This document shows positions 8,022-21,110 of a stretch of 64,000 nt of DNA, in pieces. The position numbers and the translations under genes are program-made. The stretch comes from Candidatus Rothia avicola (GTDB taxonomy: Bacteria > Actinomycetota > Actinomycetes > Actinomycetales > Micrococcaceae), in assembly GCA_019115985.1 (NCBI GenBank), contig DXCN01000012.1, positions 1 through 64,000 of the forward strand, written 5' to 3'. Every line of letters begins with the position of its first letter. Positions within the stretch are counted from its first letter, which is position 1. Under the pieces are notes generated by a model that was not told where the DNA came from, searched no databases, and was given only the letters and a program-made list of their open reading frames with translations.

Positions 8022-9094
8022 CCACCGCCCCCAACCTCACTATCTACGCGGGCAAGTCAACCGACGTAGGCCAGTACCGCGACAACAACGAAGACTCCAT
8101 GGTCGTTGCAGGCACCCTCTGCGTGGTTGCCGACGGCATGGGTGGGCACGAAAAGGGTGAAGTTGCCTCGCGCCTGTGCACCCGCACCCTGGCCTATGCC
8201 CAGATGTTCACCCGCCCCGGTGGTATGACCGAAGAAGAAGAGGCAGCTTTCCGGCAGGACGTCGCTAGCGAAGCGCTCGGCGACGAACCGGGCGGACGCC
8301 GCCTGCGCAAGCGCCGCAAAGAAACCTCCGCCCTCAACCGCCAGATCCTCAAAACCCTCGATAAAATCAAGGAAATCATTGGTGAAGCCGATGAGGCCAT
8401 CAAAAAGGCCCTTGACCTACGAGCAGGAACAACCGTGACCGGTGCCTGGCTTACCCACATCGGGGAGCAGCAGATGTGGTTTATCTTCAATGTGGGCGAC
8501 TCCCGCACCTACCGCCTAGTTCGGGCCGAAGAAGCCCAGACCGAAGAGGCCCTTTCTATCTCTAACGGGCCGGTTGAGGGCCTAGAGCTGGAACAGATTA
8601 CCGTAGACCACTCTGAGGTGCAGTACCTGGTTGACACCGGCCAGATTACCGCTATGGAAGCCCTCACCCACCCCCGCCGCAACGTCATTACCCGAGCCCT
8701 GGGGACCGGCAACTACTGGGAACCCGACTTCTGGGTTATCCCCGCCCGCGAGGGCGACCGCCTGATGATGTGCTCCGACGGTCTTTCTGGCGAACTCTCT
8801 CACAACTACATGGCCCGGGTACTTGCTACTGTCGAGCACCCTCAGGATGCGGCGGACGTGCTCCAGATGGCTGCCCTGCGAGCCGGAGGCCGGGATAACA
8901 TCACCGTAATCGTGGCAGACGCTATTACCGTAGAGGACGCCGAAGCCCGTGCAGCCGAGCTCAAAGCCCTGACTAAGACCGATGCCCACGAGATTGTGGC
9001 CAACATCGACGGCTACGACTACCCCCACACCGCCACCACCGAAGAAGAACAGTTCCACTCTGAAAAAGAACTGCACCGGGGTATCAACGGCTAG
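8018..9094 (+). CDS. PP2C-family serine/threonine phosphatase
   Basis: Metal-dependent Ser/Thr protein phosphatase of the PstP/PPM type. All metal motifs are visible: RDNNEDS (residues 21-27), ADGMGGHEKGE (38-48), VGDSRTYRL near 158, SDGLSGEL near 248 and GGRDNITVIVAD near 290. A 60-residue acidic and basic insert after the first motifs is unusual compared with the compact PstP core. There is no transmembrane segment, so it is soluble, unlike mycobacterial PstP. Its start overlaps the cyclase stop by four bases. The partner kinases are not in the window. Confidence 0.9.
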   Translation: MTTAPNLTIYAGKSTDVGQYRDNNEDSMVVAGTLCVVADGMGGHEKGEVASRLCTRTLAYAQMFTRPGGMTEEEEAAFRQDVASEALGDEPGGRRLRKRRKETSALNRQILKTLDKIKEIIGEADEAIKKALDLRAGTTVTGAWLTHIGEQQMWFIFNVGDSRTYRLVRAEEAQTEEALSISNGPVEGLELEQITVDHSEVQYLVDTGQITAMEALTHPRRNVITRALGTGNYWEPDFWVIPAREGDRLMMCSDGLSGELSHNYMARVLATVEHPQDAADVLQMAALRAGGRDNITVIVADAITVEDAEARAAELKALTKTDAHEIVANIDGYDYPHTATTEEEQFHSEKELHRGING

Positions 9095-9116
9095 AGTTCA
9101 GCCGGTGAGGTTATAG

Positions 9117-11351
<2,235 letters not shown>

Positions 11352-11368
11352 CGGCTGGGTCACAGGCA

Positions 11369-11396
11369 GGTCACAGGATTCTTTGATTCTGTGACC
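11369..11396 (+). terminator. ligA terminator hairpin
   Basis: GGTCACAG and CTGTGACC pair across a 12-base loop 18 bases after the ligA stop. GTCACA is repeated before and after it. Confidence 0.45.
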
Positions 11397-12558
<1,162 letters not shown>

Positions 12559-12605
12559 GACCCCGCCGGGTTCTTAGACCTTGAGCGGATTCTGATTTCA
12601 CACCG

Positions 12606-12648
12606 TCGCCCCCTAGCCTGCACAGGCTTAGGGGGCGATTCTTTTTTA
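12606..12648 (+). terminator. rpf terminator
   Basis: TCGCCCCCTAGCCTG pairs with CAGGCTTAGGGGGCGA (one bulge) and is followed by TTCTTTTTT: a classical Rho-independent terminator. Confidence 0.85.
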
Positions 12649-12717
12649 AATCGTGTTATGACCGTCGGCGGGCTAAGATAGAGACTGAAAACCTATGTCT
12701 AACTCGTGGAAGTGATT

Positions 12718-13014
12718 ATGTCTGCTATTACGAGTGAGCAGGTGGCACACCTTGCCATGCTGGCTCATATCGAGATGACTGATGAAGAGCTGGCCGCAAT
12801 GGCCGCTGAGCTCGACGTCATCGTAGAATCCGTCAAGTCAGTCTCAGACGCCGTCTCAGACGATATTCCGGCAACCAGCCACCCCATCCCGCTCAAGAAC
12901 GTCTTCCGTGACGACGTGGTGGGCGAAACCCTGACCGCTGAAGAAGCTCTCTCGGGCGCCCCCGATGCCGAAGACGGTAAGTTCAAGGTTCCGGCAATTC
13001 TGGACGAAGACTAA
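12718..13014 (+). CDS. gatC: Asp-tRNA(Asn)/Glu-tRNA(Gln) amidotransferase subunit C
   Basis: Small subunit of GatCAB, which converts misacylated Glu-tRNA(Gln) (and Asp-tRNA(Asn)) to the correct amide form; GatC wraps around and stabilises GatA-GatB. The 98-residue protein has the usual opening ITSEQVAHLAMLAHIEMTDEEL and the closing GKFKVPAILDED. ATG 12718 is preferred; an in-frame GTG 12 bases upstream adds no homology. It is first in gatC-gatA-gatB with 9 bases to gatA. Confidence 0.95.
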   Translation: MSAITSEQVAHLAMLAHIEMTDEELAAMAAELDVIVESVKSVSDAVSDDIPATSHPIPLKNVFRDDVVGETLTAEEALSGAPDAEDGKFKVPAILDED

Positions 13015-13023
13015 GGAGCGGGC

Positions 13024-14613
13024 ATGAAGGACATCATCAAACTTTCCGCAGCAGAACTTGCTGAGAAACTGGCCGCTGGTGAGCTGACCTCTGTTGAGGC
13101 AACCCAGGCCTACATTGACCACATCATCGCCACCGACGGTGAACCCCTAGACGCAGAAAACCGCGCAGCCGGTAAGAGCGGGCTCAACGCCTTCCTGCAC
13201 CTGAACGCTGAAGAAGCTCTGGAAGTTGCTGCCGCCGTAGACGCAGATCGCGCCGCCGGTAAGGAATTACCTGCCCTGGCAGGCGTCCCCATCGCCGTTA
13301 AAGACCTCATTGTCACCAAGGGCCAGCCCACCACCGCCGCCTCCCGTATGCTCGAGGGCTGGATGAGCCCCTATGACGGAACCGTCACCCAGAAGATTCG
13401 CGAGGCTCGTATGCCCATCCTGGGTAAGACCAACCTCGACGAGTTCGCCATGGGCTCCACCACCGAGCACTCAGCGTTCGGCGTCACCCGCAACCCCTGG
13501 GCTCTGGACCGCATTCCCGGTGGCTCCGGCGGCGGCTCTGCTGTAGCAGTCGCTGCCTTCCAGGCCCCCCTGGCCCTGGGTACTGATACCGGTGGCTCTA
13601 TCCGCCAGCCCGCAGCCGTCACTGGCTCCGTTGGCGTCAAGCCCACCTACGGCTCGGTCTCCCGCTACGGGGTCATCGCCATGGCCTCCTCTCTCGACCA
13701 GGTCGGCCCCTGCGCCCGCACCGTCCTCGACACCGCCCTGCTGCACGAGGTCATCGGCGGTCACGACCCCAAGGACTCAACCTCCCTGAACGAGCCCGTG
13801 CCCGCCTACGCGGACGCCGCCCGCGCCGGTGCCGCTGAAGGTGGCCTCAAGGGCCTACGCGTCGGCGTCATCAAAGAACTGACCGGCGAGGGTTTCCAAC
13901 CCGGCGTCATGGCCCGCTTCAACGAGTCCCTGGAGCTGCTCAAGGAAGCTGGCGCAGAAATCGTTGAGGTATCCCTGCCCTCCGTCAAGGAAGCAATCGG
14001 GGCCTACTACCTGATTATGTCCTCCGAGGTTTCCTCTAACCTGGCCAAGTACGACGGTGTCCGCTTCGGCCTGCGTCAGCTGCCCGAAGAAGGCAACGTC
14101 ACCATCGAGCGCGTTATGGCGGCCTCCCGCGCCGCAGGCTTCGGCTCAGAAGCCAAGCGCCGCATCATCCTGGGTACCTACGCCCTGTCCGCTGGCTACT
14201 ACGACGCCTACTACGGCTCAGCCCAGAAGGTACGCACCCTGATTCAGCGCGACTACGCCAAGGCTTTCGAGGTTGCAGACGTGCTGATTAGCCCCACTGC
14301 GCCCACCACCGCCTACAAGCTGGGGGAGAAGACCAAGGGCGACCCCATGGCCATGTACAAGGGCGATATCGCCACCGTACCCACCAACCTGGCCGGTGTG
14401 CCCTCCCTGTCCCTGCCCGGTGGCCTGGCAGATGAGGACGGCCTGCCCGTCGGCATCCAGTTCACTGCCCCCGCCCACGAGGATGCCCGCCTCTACCGCG
14501 CCGGTGCTGGCCTGGAAGCCCTGCTGACCGCTAAGTGGGGCGGCTACCTGCACGAGCAGCTGCCCGATACCGCCGCCCTGATCCGTGACTTTGACTTCGA
14601 GGGAGCTAAGTAA
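13024..14613 (+). CDS. gatA: Asp/Glu-tRNA amidotransferase subunit A
   Basis: Glutaminase subunit of GatCAB; hydrolyses glutamine and channels ammonia to GatB. It is an amidase-signature enzyme with the Ser-cisSer-Lys triad: Lys in [13 protein letters not shown], cis-Ser in [14 protein letters not shown] and nucleophile Ser in [16 protein letters not shown]. Length 529 is usual. A GGAG site (AAGGAGCGGGC) precedes the ATG, and its TAA directly abuts the gatB ATG, so the genes are coupled. Confidence 0.97.
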   Translation: MKDIIKLSAAELAEKLAAGELTSVEATQAYIDHIIATDGEPLDAENRAAGKSGLNAFLHLNAEEALEVAAAVDADRAAGKELPALAGVPIAVKDLIVTKGQPTTAASRMLEGWMSPYDGTVTQKIREARMPILGKTNLDEFAMGSTTEHSAFGVTRNPWALDRIPGGSGGGSAVAVAAFQAPLALGTDTGGSIRQPAAVTGSVGVKPTYGSVSRYGVIAMASSLDQVGPCARTVLDTALLHEVIGGHDPKDSTSLNEPVPAYADAARAGAAEGGLKGLRVGVIKELTGEGFQPGVMARFNESLELLKEAGAEIVEVSLPSVKEAIGAYYLIMSSEVSSNLAKYDGVRFGLRQLPEEGNVTIERVMAASRAAGFGSEAKRRIILGTYALSAGYYDAYYGSAQKVRTLIQRDYAKAFEVADVLISPTAPTTAYKLGEKTKGDPMAMYKGDIATVPTNLAGVPSLSLPGGLADEDGLPVGIQFTAPAHEDARLYRAGAGLEALLTAKWGGYLHEQLPDTAALIRDFDFEGAK

Positions 14614-16119
14614 ATGTCTGACGAAATCCTGTCGTTTGAAGAAGCCATGGAGAAGTACGACCCCGTACTCGGCTTCGAGGTCCACGTAGAACTTAACACC
14701 AAGACCAAGATGTTCGATGCCGCTCCCAACGAGTTTGGCGATACCCCGAACACCAACGTCACCCCCGTCTCGCTGGGCCTGCCCGGTGTGCTGCCGGTGG
14801 TCAACGGCACAGCTGTTGAATCCGCTATCAAGCTGGGGCTGGCTCTGGGCTGCGACATCGCGCCCGTTAGCCACTTTGCTCGCAAGAACTACTTCTATCC
14901 CGATACCCCCAAGAACTTCCAGACCTCCCAGTACGACGAGCCTATCGCCGCCAACGGGTCCCTGGACGTTGAGCTGGAGGACGGCACCGTCTTCACCATC
15001 GACATCGAACGTGCCCACATGGAAGAAGACGCTGGCAAACTGACCCACAAGGGCGGCACCGCTGGCCGTATCCAGGGCGCAGACTTCTCCCTGGTCGACT
15101 ACAATCGCGCCGGTGTTCCCCTGATTGAAATCGTGACCCGCCCCATCGTGGGTGCGGGCGATAAGGCCCCTGAACTGGCCCGCGCCTACGTGGCTGCCAT
15201 TCGCGAAATCGTCAAGAACCTGGGTATCTCCGACGCCCGCATGGAGCGCGGTAACGTACGCTGCGACGCCAACGTCTCGCTTATGCCCAAGGGCTCCACC
15301 GATTTCGGTACTCGCTCAGAAACCAAGAACGTCAACTCCCTGCGTTCGGTTGAGCGTGCGGTGCGCTACGAGATTCAGCGTCACGCGGCCGTGCTCGAAG
15401 CAGGCGAGAAGGTTGTTCAGGAAACCCGCCACTGGCACGAAGACACCCGTGAGACCACCAGCGGCCGCCCCAAGTCTGACGCTGACGACTACCGCTACTT
15501 CCCCGAGCCTGACCTGGTTCCGGTCGTCACCGACGAAGAGTGGATTGAGCGCCTGCGCGCTGAGCTGCCCGAGCCTCCCGCCGAGCGCCGCCGCCGTCTG
15601 AAGGCCGACTGGGGCTTCTCGGACGAAGAGTTCCGCGACGTGGTCAACGCCGGTGCTATGGACGCTATCGAAGAGACCGTTGTAGCCGGTGCTCCCGCCT
15701 CAGTTGCTCGTAAGTGGTGGATGGGCGAGATTGCCCGTATCGCCAAGGAACGCGAGGTTGAGCTGACCGAAACCGGTGCAACTGCCGCTACTATCGTTGA
15801 ACTCAACCAGCTGATTGAGGGTAAGAAGATCAACGATAAGATTGCCCGCCAGGTGCTGGGCTTCGTCATTGAGGGGGAGGGTACCCCGGCTGAGATTGTT
15901 GAGAAGCGCGGCCTGGCCGTTGTTTCTGACGATTCGGCCCTGACGGCCGCTATCGACGAGGCTCTGGCTGCTATGCCCGATGTTGCCGACAAGATTCGTG
16001 CCGGTAAGGTCCAGGCCGCTGGCGCTGTGGTTGGCCAGGTTATGAAGGCTACCCGCGGTCAGGCAGATGCCGGACGCGTGCGCGAGCTGATTCTCGAAAA
16101 GCTAGGCGTCGAGGGCTAA
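14614..16119 (+). CDS. gatB: Asp/Glu-tRNA amidotransferase subunit B
   Basis: Kinase/transamidase subunit: phosphorylates the tRNA-bound Glu or Asp and aminates it. It shows the GatB N-domain opening [20 protein letters not shown], the zinc/active-site region [21 protein letters not shown], the [14 protein letters not shown] motif and [14 protein letters not shown]. The C-terminal tail domain (GatB/YqeY) covers about residues 340-501 and binds the tRNA elbow. Length 501 is normal. The gene starts immediately after the gatA stop with no spacer. Confidence 0.97.
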   Translation: MSDEILSFEEAMEKYDPVLGFEVHVELNTKTKMFDAAPNEFGDTPNTNVTPVSLGLPGVLPVVNGTAVESAIKLGLALGCDIAPVSHFARKNYFYPDTPKNFQTSQYDEPIAANGSLDVELEDGTVFTIDIERAHMEEDAGKLTHKGGTAGRIQGADFSLVDYNRAGVPLIEIVTRPIVGAGDKAPELARAYVAAIREIVKNLGISDARMERGNVRCDANVSLMPKGSTDFGTRSETKNVNSLRSVERAVRYEIQRHAAVLEAGEKVVQETRHWHEDTRETTSGRPKSDADDYRYFPEPDLVPVVTDEEWIERLRAELPEPPAERRRRLKADWGFSDEEFRDVVNAGAMDAIEETVVAGAPASVARKWWMGEIARIAKEREVELTETGATAATIVELNQLIEGKKINDKIARQVLGFVIEGEGTPAEIVEKRGLAVVSDDSALTAAIDEALAAMPDVADKIRAGKVQAAGAVVGQVMKATRGQADAGRVRELILEKLGVEG

Positions 16120-16143
16120 CCCCCTTCACCGGTCAAGCTACTG

Positions 16144-16178
16144 ACCGGGCGTTCTCCCCTGCGGGGAGGGCGCCCGGT
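16144..16178 (+). terminator. gatCAB terminator
   Basis: ACCGGGCG and CGCCCGGT pair around an inner CTCCCC/GGGGAG stem, 25 bases after the gatB stop. No U-tract. Confidence 0.65.
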
Positions 16179-16234
16179 TAAGGGCCGGCGCGGGGTCAGG
16201 TCAACTAGATCAGCGGACGCGGGAATGGGCGGGT

Positions 16235-18418
16235 TTACTCCGTGATGCTAGTGGCACCCAGGTGGGTGAGCAGGAAGGAGTAGTCCCAGGCGATTTCGCG
16301 CCAGGCGGTGTAGCGGCCTGAACCGCCGCCGTGGCCGCCGTCCATCTCAATTTTGAGCAGGGGAATGGGGGAGGACGGGTCGATGGTTTCGCGCAGGGCT
16401 GCTACCCATTTGGCCGGTTCGACGTAGAAGACGCGGGTGTCGTTGAGGGAGGTAATAGCTGCGATGGCCGGGTACTTGACGGGGCGAATGTTTTCGTAGG
16501 GGGTGTAGGACTTCATGTAGTCGTAGACCTCCTTGTCGGTGATGGGGTTGCCCCATTCTTCCCATTCCAGGGCCGAGAGCGGCAGATTGGGATCGAGAAT
16601 GGTGGTGAGGGCATCCACGAAGGGCACCTGGGCCAGGCAGGCTGCATATTTTTCGGGGGCCATGTTGATGACGGCACCCATGAGCAGGCCGCCAGCTGAT
16701 CCACCCATGATGCCGATACGGGCTGCGTCCACCCAGGCCTGGGAGGCTAGGAAGTCGGTGGCGTCGATGAAGTCGGTGAATGTGTTTTTCTTGGCCAGCT
16801 TCTTGCCCTCGGTGTACCAGGCGCGGCCCATTTCGCCGCCACCGCGGATATGGGCGACGACGAAGATGACGCCGCGGTCCAGCAGGCTGAGGCGGGCGGT
16901 AGAGAAGTAGGGGTCCATGGAGGACTCGTAGGACCCGTAGCCGTACTGAATCACGGGGTTTTCCCGGGTCTTATCGAGGTCGGCACGGTGCATAACGGAG
17001 AGCGGAATCATGGCTCCGTCCGCTGCCGGTGCCCACATGCGGTAGGCGGTGTAGTTCTCAGGCTCGTAGCCGATGACAGGGGTGCGACGGCGCAGTACGA
17101 GGTCGTCGGTATCGGGGAAGTAGTCGTAGACGCTGCTGGGGGTGAGGTAGGAGGTGTAGTTCAGGCGGATGACCGGGGACATGATGTTCACACCGGAAAA
17201 GGTCGAGGTGTAGAGCTCTTCGGTGAAGCCGCCGGGCTCATAGAGGTCAATGCCCTGGGGGTGGGCAGAAGCTGCCTGCTCAGCGAGAGCGGTACGCGGG
17301 GCAACGAATACCTTAACGGTGGTGTTCTCACGGGCCATAAGCACCAGATGGTTGCGGGAGAACTTGAAACCCTCCAAGCGGACGTCCGCGCGGTGGGGCA
17401 CCAGGGGAATCCAGCTGGCCTTGAAGTCGGCAAAGGGTACGTACTCTTCCCGCAGGGGTGCCAGAACGATCTCACCGTTAGGGGCCTCGTGGTTATGGCC
17501 GATGACCAGGTAGCCGGTGCCCTCCACATCGATGACGTCGGTGGAGTACTCGATGCCGGCGTCCCGCTTCATAATGAGGGTGGGCTCTAGCTGCCCCAGC
17601 TCGTGGATGTTAATAATGCGGGTCTCTGAATACTCGGAGTTTGAAGAGGTAATGACCACGTGGGTACGGGAAGACGACATGCCGGCACCCAGCCAGAGGC
17701 CCTTATCGTCCTCGCGGTAGAGGGCGAAATCTTCAGACGCATTGGTGCCGATAGCGTGGGCGCGCACCTCATAGGGGCGCCAGGACTCATCGGCTACCGA
17801 GTAGATTAGGTGCTTGGCTCCCGAGGCAAAGAAGGCGCCAGCGAAGACGTCCTCAATCTTTTCCTCCAGAATCTCACCGGTGTCGAGGTTCTTGAAGTAC
17901 TGGGTGTAGCGCTCGTCGCCCGAGTCATCCACGCCGAAGGTCAGCAGGGAGCCGTCGCGGGTGACCTGGAAGGACCCCAGGGAGAAAAAGGCCATGTCGC
18001 GGGCAAACTCGTTGCAGTCCAGTACGACCTGTTCGCCGTCAAGCGGCTCACCGGGGCGGACGACCGGCGGCTGGTAGCGCTCTTCAACGCTGCCCTCGGT
18101 CAAGGCGGGGACGCGGCACATGACCGGGTACTGCTCACCGGCAACCGTGCGGTTAAAGTACCACCAGGCCCCGCGGCGCGAGGGCACTGACATGTCGGTC
18201 AGCTGGGTGCGCCCCTTAATCTCTTCAAAAATAGCGTCGCGCAGGGGCTGCTGGTCTTCTGTGACCGCCTCGGTAAAGGCGTTCTCAGCGTGTAGATGCT
18301 CTAGCACCTCGGGGCTTTCCTTATCGCGCAACCACTCGTAGTGATCAACAAAAGTATCACCGTGATGGGTGCGCTCAAGGGGCAGGCGCTTGGCAAGAGG
18401 AGGAGTCAGAGACATCAT
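16235..18418 (-). CDS. ptrB: oligopeptidase B-type S9 serine peptidase
   Basis: Cytosolic prolyl-oligopeptidase-family enzyme (S9A) that cuts short peptides, in the oligopeptidase B case after Arg/Lys. The N-terminal beta-propeller (about residues 70-420) follows the typical DHYEWLRDKESPEVL opening. The catalytic alpha/beta-hydrolase domain has YGYGSYE, the oxyanion loop VAHIRGGGEMGRAWYTEGK, nucleophile Ser in GGSAGGLLMGA, the Asp in SLNDTRV and His in DGGHGGGSGRY. Length 727 is full. ATG codons at 18418 and 18415 are both possible. It stands alone on the minus strand, convergent with gatB. Confidence 0.92.
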   Translation of the reverse strand: MMSLTPPLAKRLPLERTHHGDTFVDHYEWLRDKESPEVLEHLHAENAFTEAVTEDQQPLRDAIFEEIKGRTQLTDMSVPSRRGAWWYFNRTVAGEQYPVMCRVPALTEGSVEERYQPPVVRPGEPLDGEQVVLDCNEFARDMAFFSLGSFQVTRDGSLLTFGVDDSGDERYTQYFKNLDTGEILEEKIEDVFAGAFFASGAKHLIYSVADESWRPYEVRAHAIGTNASEDFALYREDDKGLWLGAGMSSSRTHVVITSSNSEYSETRIINIHELGQLEPTLIMKRDAGIEYSTDVIDVEGTGYLVIGHNHEAPNGEIVLAPLREEYVPFADFKASWIPLVPHRADVRLEGFKFSRNHLVLMARENTTVKVFVAPRTALAEQAASAHPQGIDLYEPGGFTEELYTSTFSGVNIMSPVIRLNYTSYLTPSSVYDYFPDTDDLVLRRRTPVIGYEPENYTAYRMWAPAADGAMIPLSVMHRADLDKTRENPVIQYGYGSYESSMDPYFSTARLSLLDRGVIFVVAHIRGGGEMGRAWYTEGKKLAKKNTFTDFIDATDFLASQAWVDAARIGIMGGSAGGLLMGAVINMAPEKYAACLAQVPFVDALTTILDPNLPLSALEWEEWGNPITDKEVYDYMKSYTPYENIRPVKYPAIAAITSLNDTRVFYVEPAKWVAALRETIDPSSPIPLLKIEMDGGHGGGSGRYTAWREIAWDYSFLLTHLGATSITE

Positions 18419-18555
18419 CAGCCCTTTCGTAAAAACTCGCTTCCCACCATTCTAAATGACGCTCATAGAACGTAACGTACGCAATACAAGGACACATGCT
18501 GAAACTTTAGAGCCTTTTCTTGACGGTCCCCGGGTGAGCCAGCCAGACTAGAGAC

Positions 18556-18676
18556 AGGTTAAGAGAACCAGCGTTAAGCCCCAGCTAGCTGGTCGGCAAC
18601 CCTCCACTCGCGGTGGGGTGCCCTGGGTGATGACCGGGCGTACTCACCGAGAACCAGGTACGCAAGCGCGGGACCG
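18556..18676 (+). ncRNA. SAM-IV riboswitch
   Basis: The segment from GGTTAAGAGAACCAGCG through GCCCCAGCTAGCTGGTCGGC, AACCCTCCACTCGCGGTGGGG and TGCCCTGGGTGATGACC to GCAAGCGCGGGACC matches the arrangement of the actinobacterial SAM-IV aptamer (RF00634): CCAGCG...GCUGG stem, the CGGCAACCCUCC core and the downstream pseudoknot region. It binds S-adenosylmethionine and represses the methionine gene behind it. The expression platform is probably in 18677-18790, where a GTTTCA/TGAAAC hairpin lies just before the AGGAG site. Confidence 0.85.
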
Positions 18677-18795
18677 ATGTGACTCTATCTTCTGCGAGGG
18701 CATCAGATTCTTTTCCTCCTTACCCGGGCGGAAGATACGGCATGCGGCCCGTTTCAACTGAACACTGAAACAAGGACTTCCCCAGGAGTAACCGC

Positions 18796-20013
18796 ATGAC
18801 CACCGAGAACACCGCTCCCAACCGTACCGACGGCGTCCTCACCTACGCCAAAGTCGGCGACCTGACCCTTGAATCAGGGGCAGTGCTGCCCGACGTCACC
18901 ATCGGCTACGAAACCTGGGGAACCCTCAACGAGGCGGGCGACAACGCTATTTTGATCCTGCACGCCTTGACCGGAGACACCCACGTCTCGGCAGGGCACG
19001 TAAGGGCGGACGCCAGCGAGCAAGACCGAGCTTACGCCGAAGCCGCCGGGTGGTGGCCTACCGCAGTCGGCCCCGGCCGCGTCATTGACACCGACAAATA
19101 CTTCGTCATCTCACCCAATATGCTCGGCGGCTGCTACGGCACCACCGGCCCAGCCTCACCCGCCCCAGCCAGTATCGACCCCGAACAAAAACCCTGGGGC
19201 TCCCGCTTCCCCCTGGTCACCATCCGCGACGGCGTCCGCGCCGAAAAACGCCTGCTTGACCAGCTCGGCGTTACCTCCCTCCACCACGTCATCGGTGGCT
19301 CCCTCGGCGGTGCCCGCGCCGCCGAATGGGCCGTCACCTACCCCGAGCTCGTCCGCTCCTGCGCCGTCATCGCCTCCGGCCCCGCCGCCACCGCCGAACA
19401 AATCGCCTGGGGCCACATGCAAAACCTGGCGATCCGCCAGGACCCCGCCTTCGCAGGCGGTGACTACTACCCAGGTCCCGGCCCCGTCACCGGCCTAGCT
19501 CTGGCTCGCCGCATCGCCCACACCACCTACCGCTCCGCCGCTGAACTCCACTTCCGCTTCGGTCGCGACGCTCAAGACGGCCACAACGTCCTGCACCCCC
19601 TCACCGCAGAACGCGGCCGCTACCAGGTCGAAAACTACCTCGACCACCACGGCACCAAACTCACCAACCGTTTCGACGCCGGCTCCTACCTGGCCATCAA
19701 CGAAGCCCTACTCTCCCACGACCTCGGCCGCGACCGCGGCGGCCTCGAAAAAGCCCTCGCCCGCACCACCTGCAACTGGACCATTGCCTACGTCGACTCC
19801 GACCGTCTCTTCTTCCCCTCCGACTCCCACATCCTGGCAGCCTCCCTGCCCAACCCCGTAGAACCGGCCGTTATCCACTCACCCTGCGGCCACGACGGCT
19901 TCCTCATCGAACACGAACAACTCGAAAGAATCCTCGCCACCAGCATCGAAACCCAGGACGCCGCCGACGAAGCAAAACCGCAGGGGCGCAAGCACCTGTG
20001 GGCAGTAGCCTAG
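18796..20013 (+). CDS. metX: homoserine O-acetyltransferase
   Basis: Transfers acetyl from acetyl-CoA to homoserine, committing it to methionine. Alpha/beta-hydrolase of the MetX type: GYETWGTLNEAGDNAILILHALTG early, the nucleophile Ser in VIGGSLGGARAAEWA (about residue 160), the Asp in YVDSDRLFFPSD and the His in SPCGHDGFLIEHEQLE. Length 405 is normal. ATG 18796 follows AGGAG. A SAM-IV riboswitch upstream means it is shut when SAM is plentiful. No metY is adjacent, unlike in many relatives. Confidence 0.95.
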   Translation: MTTENTAPNRTDGVLTYAKVGDLTLESGAVLPDVTIGYETWGTLNEAGDNAILILHALTGDTHVSAGHVRADASEQDRAYAEAAGWWPTAVGPGRVIDTDKYFVISPNMLGGCYGTTGPASPAPASIDPEQKPWGSRFPLVTIRDGVRAEKRLLDQLGVTSLHHVIGGSLGGARAAEWAVTYPELVRSCAVIASGPAATAEQIAWGHMQNLAIRQDPAFAGGDYYPGPGPVTGLALARRIAHTTYRSAAELHFRFGRDAQDGHNVLHPLTAERGRYQVENYLDHHGTKLTNRFDAGSYLAINEALLSHDLGRDRGGLEKALARTTCNWTIAYVDSDRLFFPSDSHILAASLPNPVEPAVIHSPCGHDGFLIEHEQLERILATSIETQDAADEAKPQGRKHLWAVA

Positions 20014-20030
20014 GCCGGCTCTGCCGGTGG

Positions 20031-20036
20031 TAAGTT
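20031..20036 (+). promoter_or_regulatory. -10 element TAAGTT, leaderless start of esterase gene
   Basis: TAAGTT ends 7 bases before ATG 20044 and there is no Shine-Dalgarno site, fitting a leaderless transcript. Confidence 0.4.
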
Positions 20037-20043
20037 GGGGATT

Positions 20044-20730
20044 ATGAACCAGTACCTTGTTGAATACTCAAAGGCAGAACCCTTCCGCCGGGGTACCCAC
20101 CTGGTTGTTCTCCTGCACGGCTACGGCTCCCACGAACGCGACCTGCTGGGGATCACCCCCTACCTGCCCAGCGAAAAGGTGACCTACGCGTCCGTCCGCG
20201 CGCCCCAGCCCGTCGGCTACCCGCTACCTGCCGATGCTAACTCCGCCTACATCGAAGGACCCGCCACGGGCTACCAGTGGTGGCCCCTCAACCAGCAACT
20301 AGACACCGTCGGCTTTACCGCCATCGAACTGGCCGTTGACTATCTTCTGGGCTGGCTCGAACCCATCGCTGCCGACTACAACAGCGTGACCCTGCTGGGC
20401 TTCTCCCAGGGTATGGCTCTAGCCACCTCGGTCGCCCGCGCCCGCCCCGACCTCATCAAGGCTGTTGTGGGGCTCTCCGGTTACGCCGCGGCCGGGGGAG
20501 AGCACTACTTCAAGGACAACCAGCTAGCGGAGGATCCCCTGCCCCTCTTCTGGGGCCGTGACGAAGCCGACCCCATCATCACCGCCGAAAAAATCGCCTA
20601 CACCCGCGAATGGGTAGCCGGGCACACCGACCTTACCGCCCACACCTACACCGGCATCGGGCACGGAGTCGCCGCCGCAGAACTCACCCACATCTCAGCC
20701 TTCCTCAATGAGAAGGTCCTGTCTGCCTAA
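20044..20730 (+). CDS. alpha/beta hydrolase, carboxylesterase/phospholipase type
   Basis: Serine esterase of the YpfH/phospholipase-carboxylesterase family (PF02230). The oxyanion-hole segment LLHGYGSHERDLLGI is near residue 25, the nucleophile is in LLGFSQGMALATS (GFSQG, near 124), the Asp in WGRDEADPII and the His in GIGHGVAAAEL. Length is 228 from ATG 20044; a TTG at 20035 would add three residues but overlaps the likely -10. No signal peptide. The substrate is not clear. It may be transcribed alone downstream of metX. Confidence 0.85.
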   Translation: MNQYLVEYSKAEPFRRGTHLVVLLHGYGSHERDLLGITPYLPSEKVTYASVRAPQPVGYPLPADANSAYIEGPATGYQWWPLNQQLDTVGFTAIELAVDYLLGWLEPIAADYNSVTLLGFSQGMALATSVARARPDLIKAVVGLSGYAAAGGEHYFKDNQLAEDPLPLFWGRDEADPIITAEKIAYTREWVAGHTDLTAHTYTGIGHGVAAAELTHISAFLNEKVLSA

Positions 20731-20750
20731 CCCAGGAGGAATCAGGTAGC

Positions 20751-20969
20751 CTACTCGGCCTCCACTTGAACAGTCACACCGTTCAGCTCAACGGTATCGC
20801 CAGCATGCAGCTGACGCCCGCGCTGCTCACAAATATCGCCGTTCACCTTCACCAGGCCGTCCTGAATCACCTCACGGGCATGCACCCCGTTCTCCACCAG
20901 ATTCGCCAACTTCAAAAACTGACCCAGGCGAATCATCTCATCACGAATAAAAACAGACTCAATACTCAT
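20751..20969 (-). CDS. S4-domain RNA-binding protein
   Basis: A 72-residue protein made almost wholly of one S4 RNA-binding domain (YaaA/RlbA-like): IRLGQFLKLANLVENGVHAREVIQDGLVKVNG followed by the glycine turn and HAGDTVELNGVTV. Proteins of this kind bind structured RNA or the ribosome, but the partner here is unknown. The ATG at 20969 is preferred over a longer frame with low-complexity Ala/Gly sequence. A TAGAGT hexamer lies 7 bases upstream, so the message is likely leaderless. It converges with the esterase gene. Confidence 0.85.
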   Translation of the reverse strand: MSIESVFIRDEMIRLGQFLKLANLVENGVHAREVIQDGLVKVNGDICEQRGRQLHAGDTVELNGVTVQVEAE

Positions 20970-20976
20970 ACCCACC

Positions 20977-20982
20977 ACTCTA
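20977..20982 (-). promoter_or_regulatory. -10 element TAGAGT for S4 gene (leaderless)
   Basis: Read on the minus strand, TAGAGT is followed by GGTGGGT and then the ATG at 20969: a 7-base gap typical for leaderless mRNAs. Confidence 0.45.
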
Positions 20983-21110
20983 CCCGCGCCAGCACTCGCA
21001 CCCCTACGTGCGGTAGGCTTAAGGGCGAGTGCGCCACCCGGCCCACTTTCTTTTTTACATCCAAGCACGCCACAACCGGTGGCGCAGGCTCATAGGAGAA
21101 ACCAAAAACC

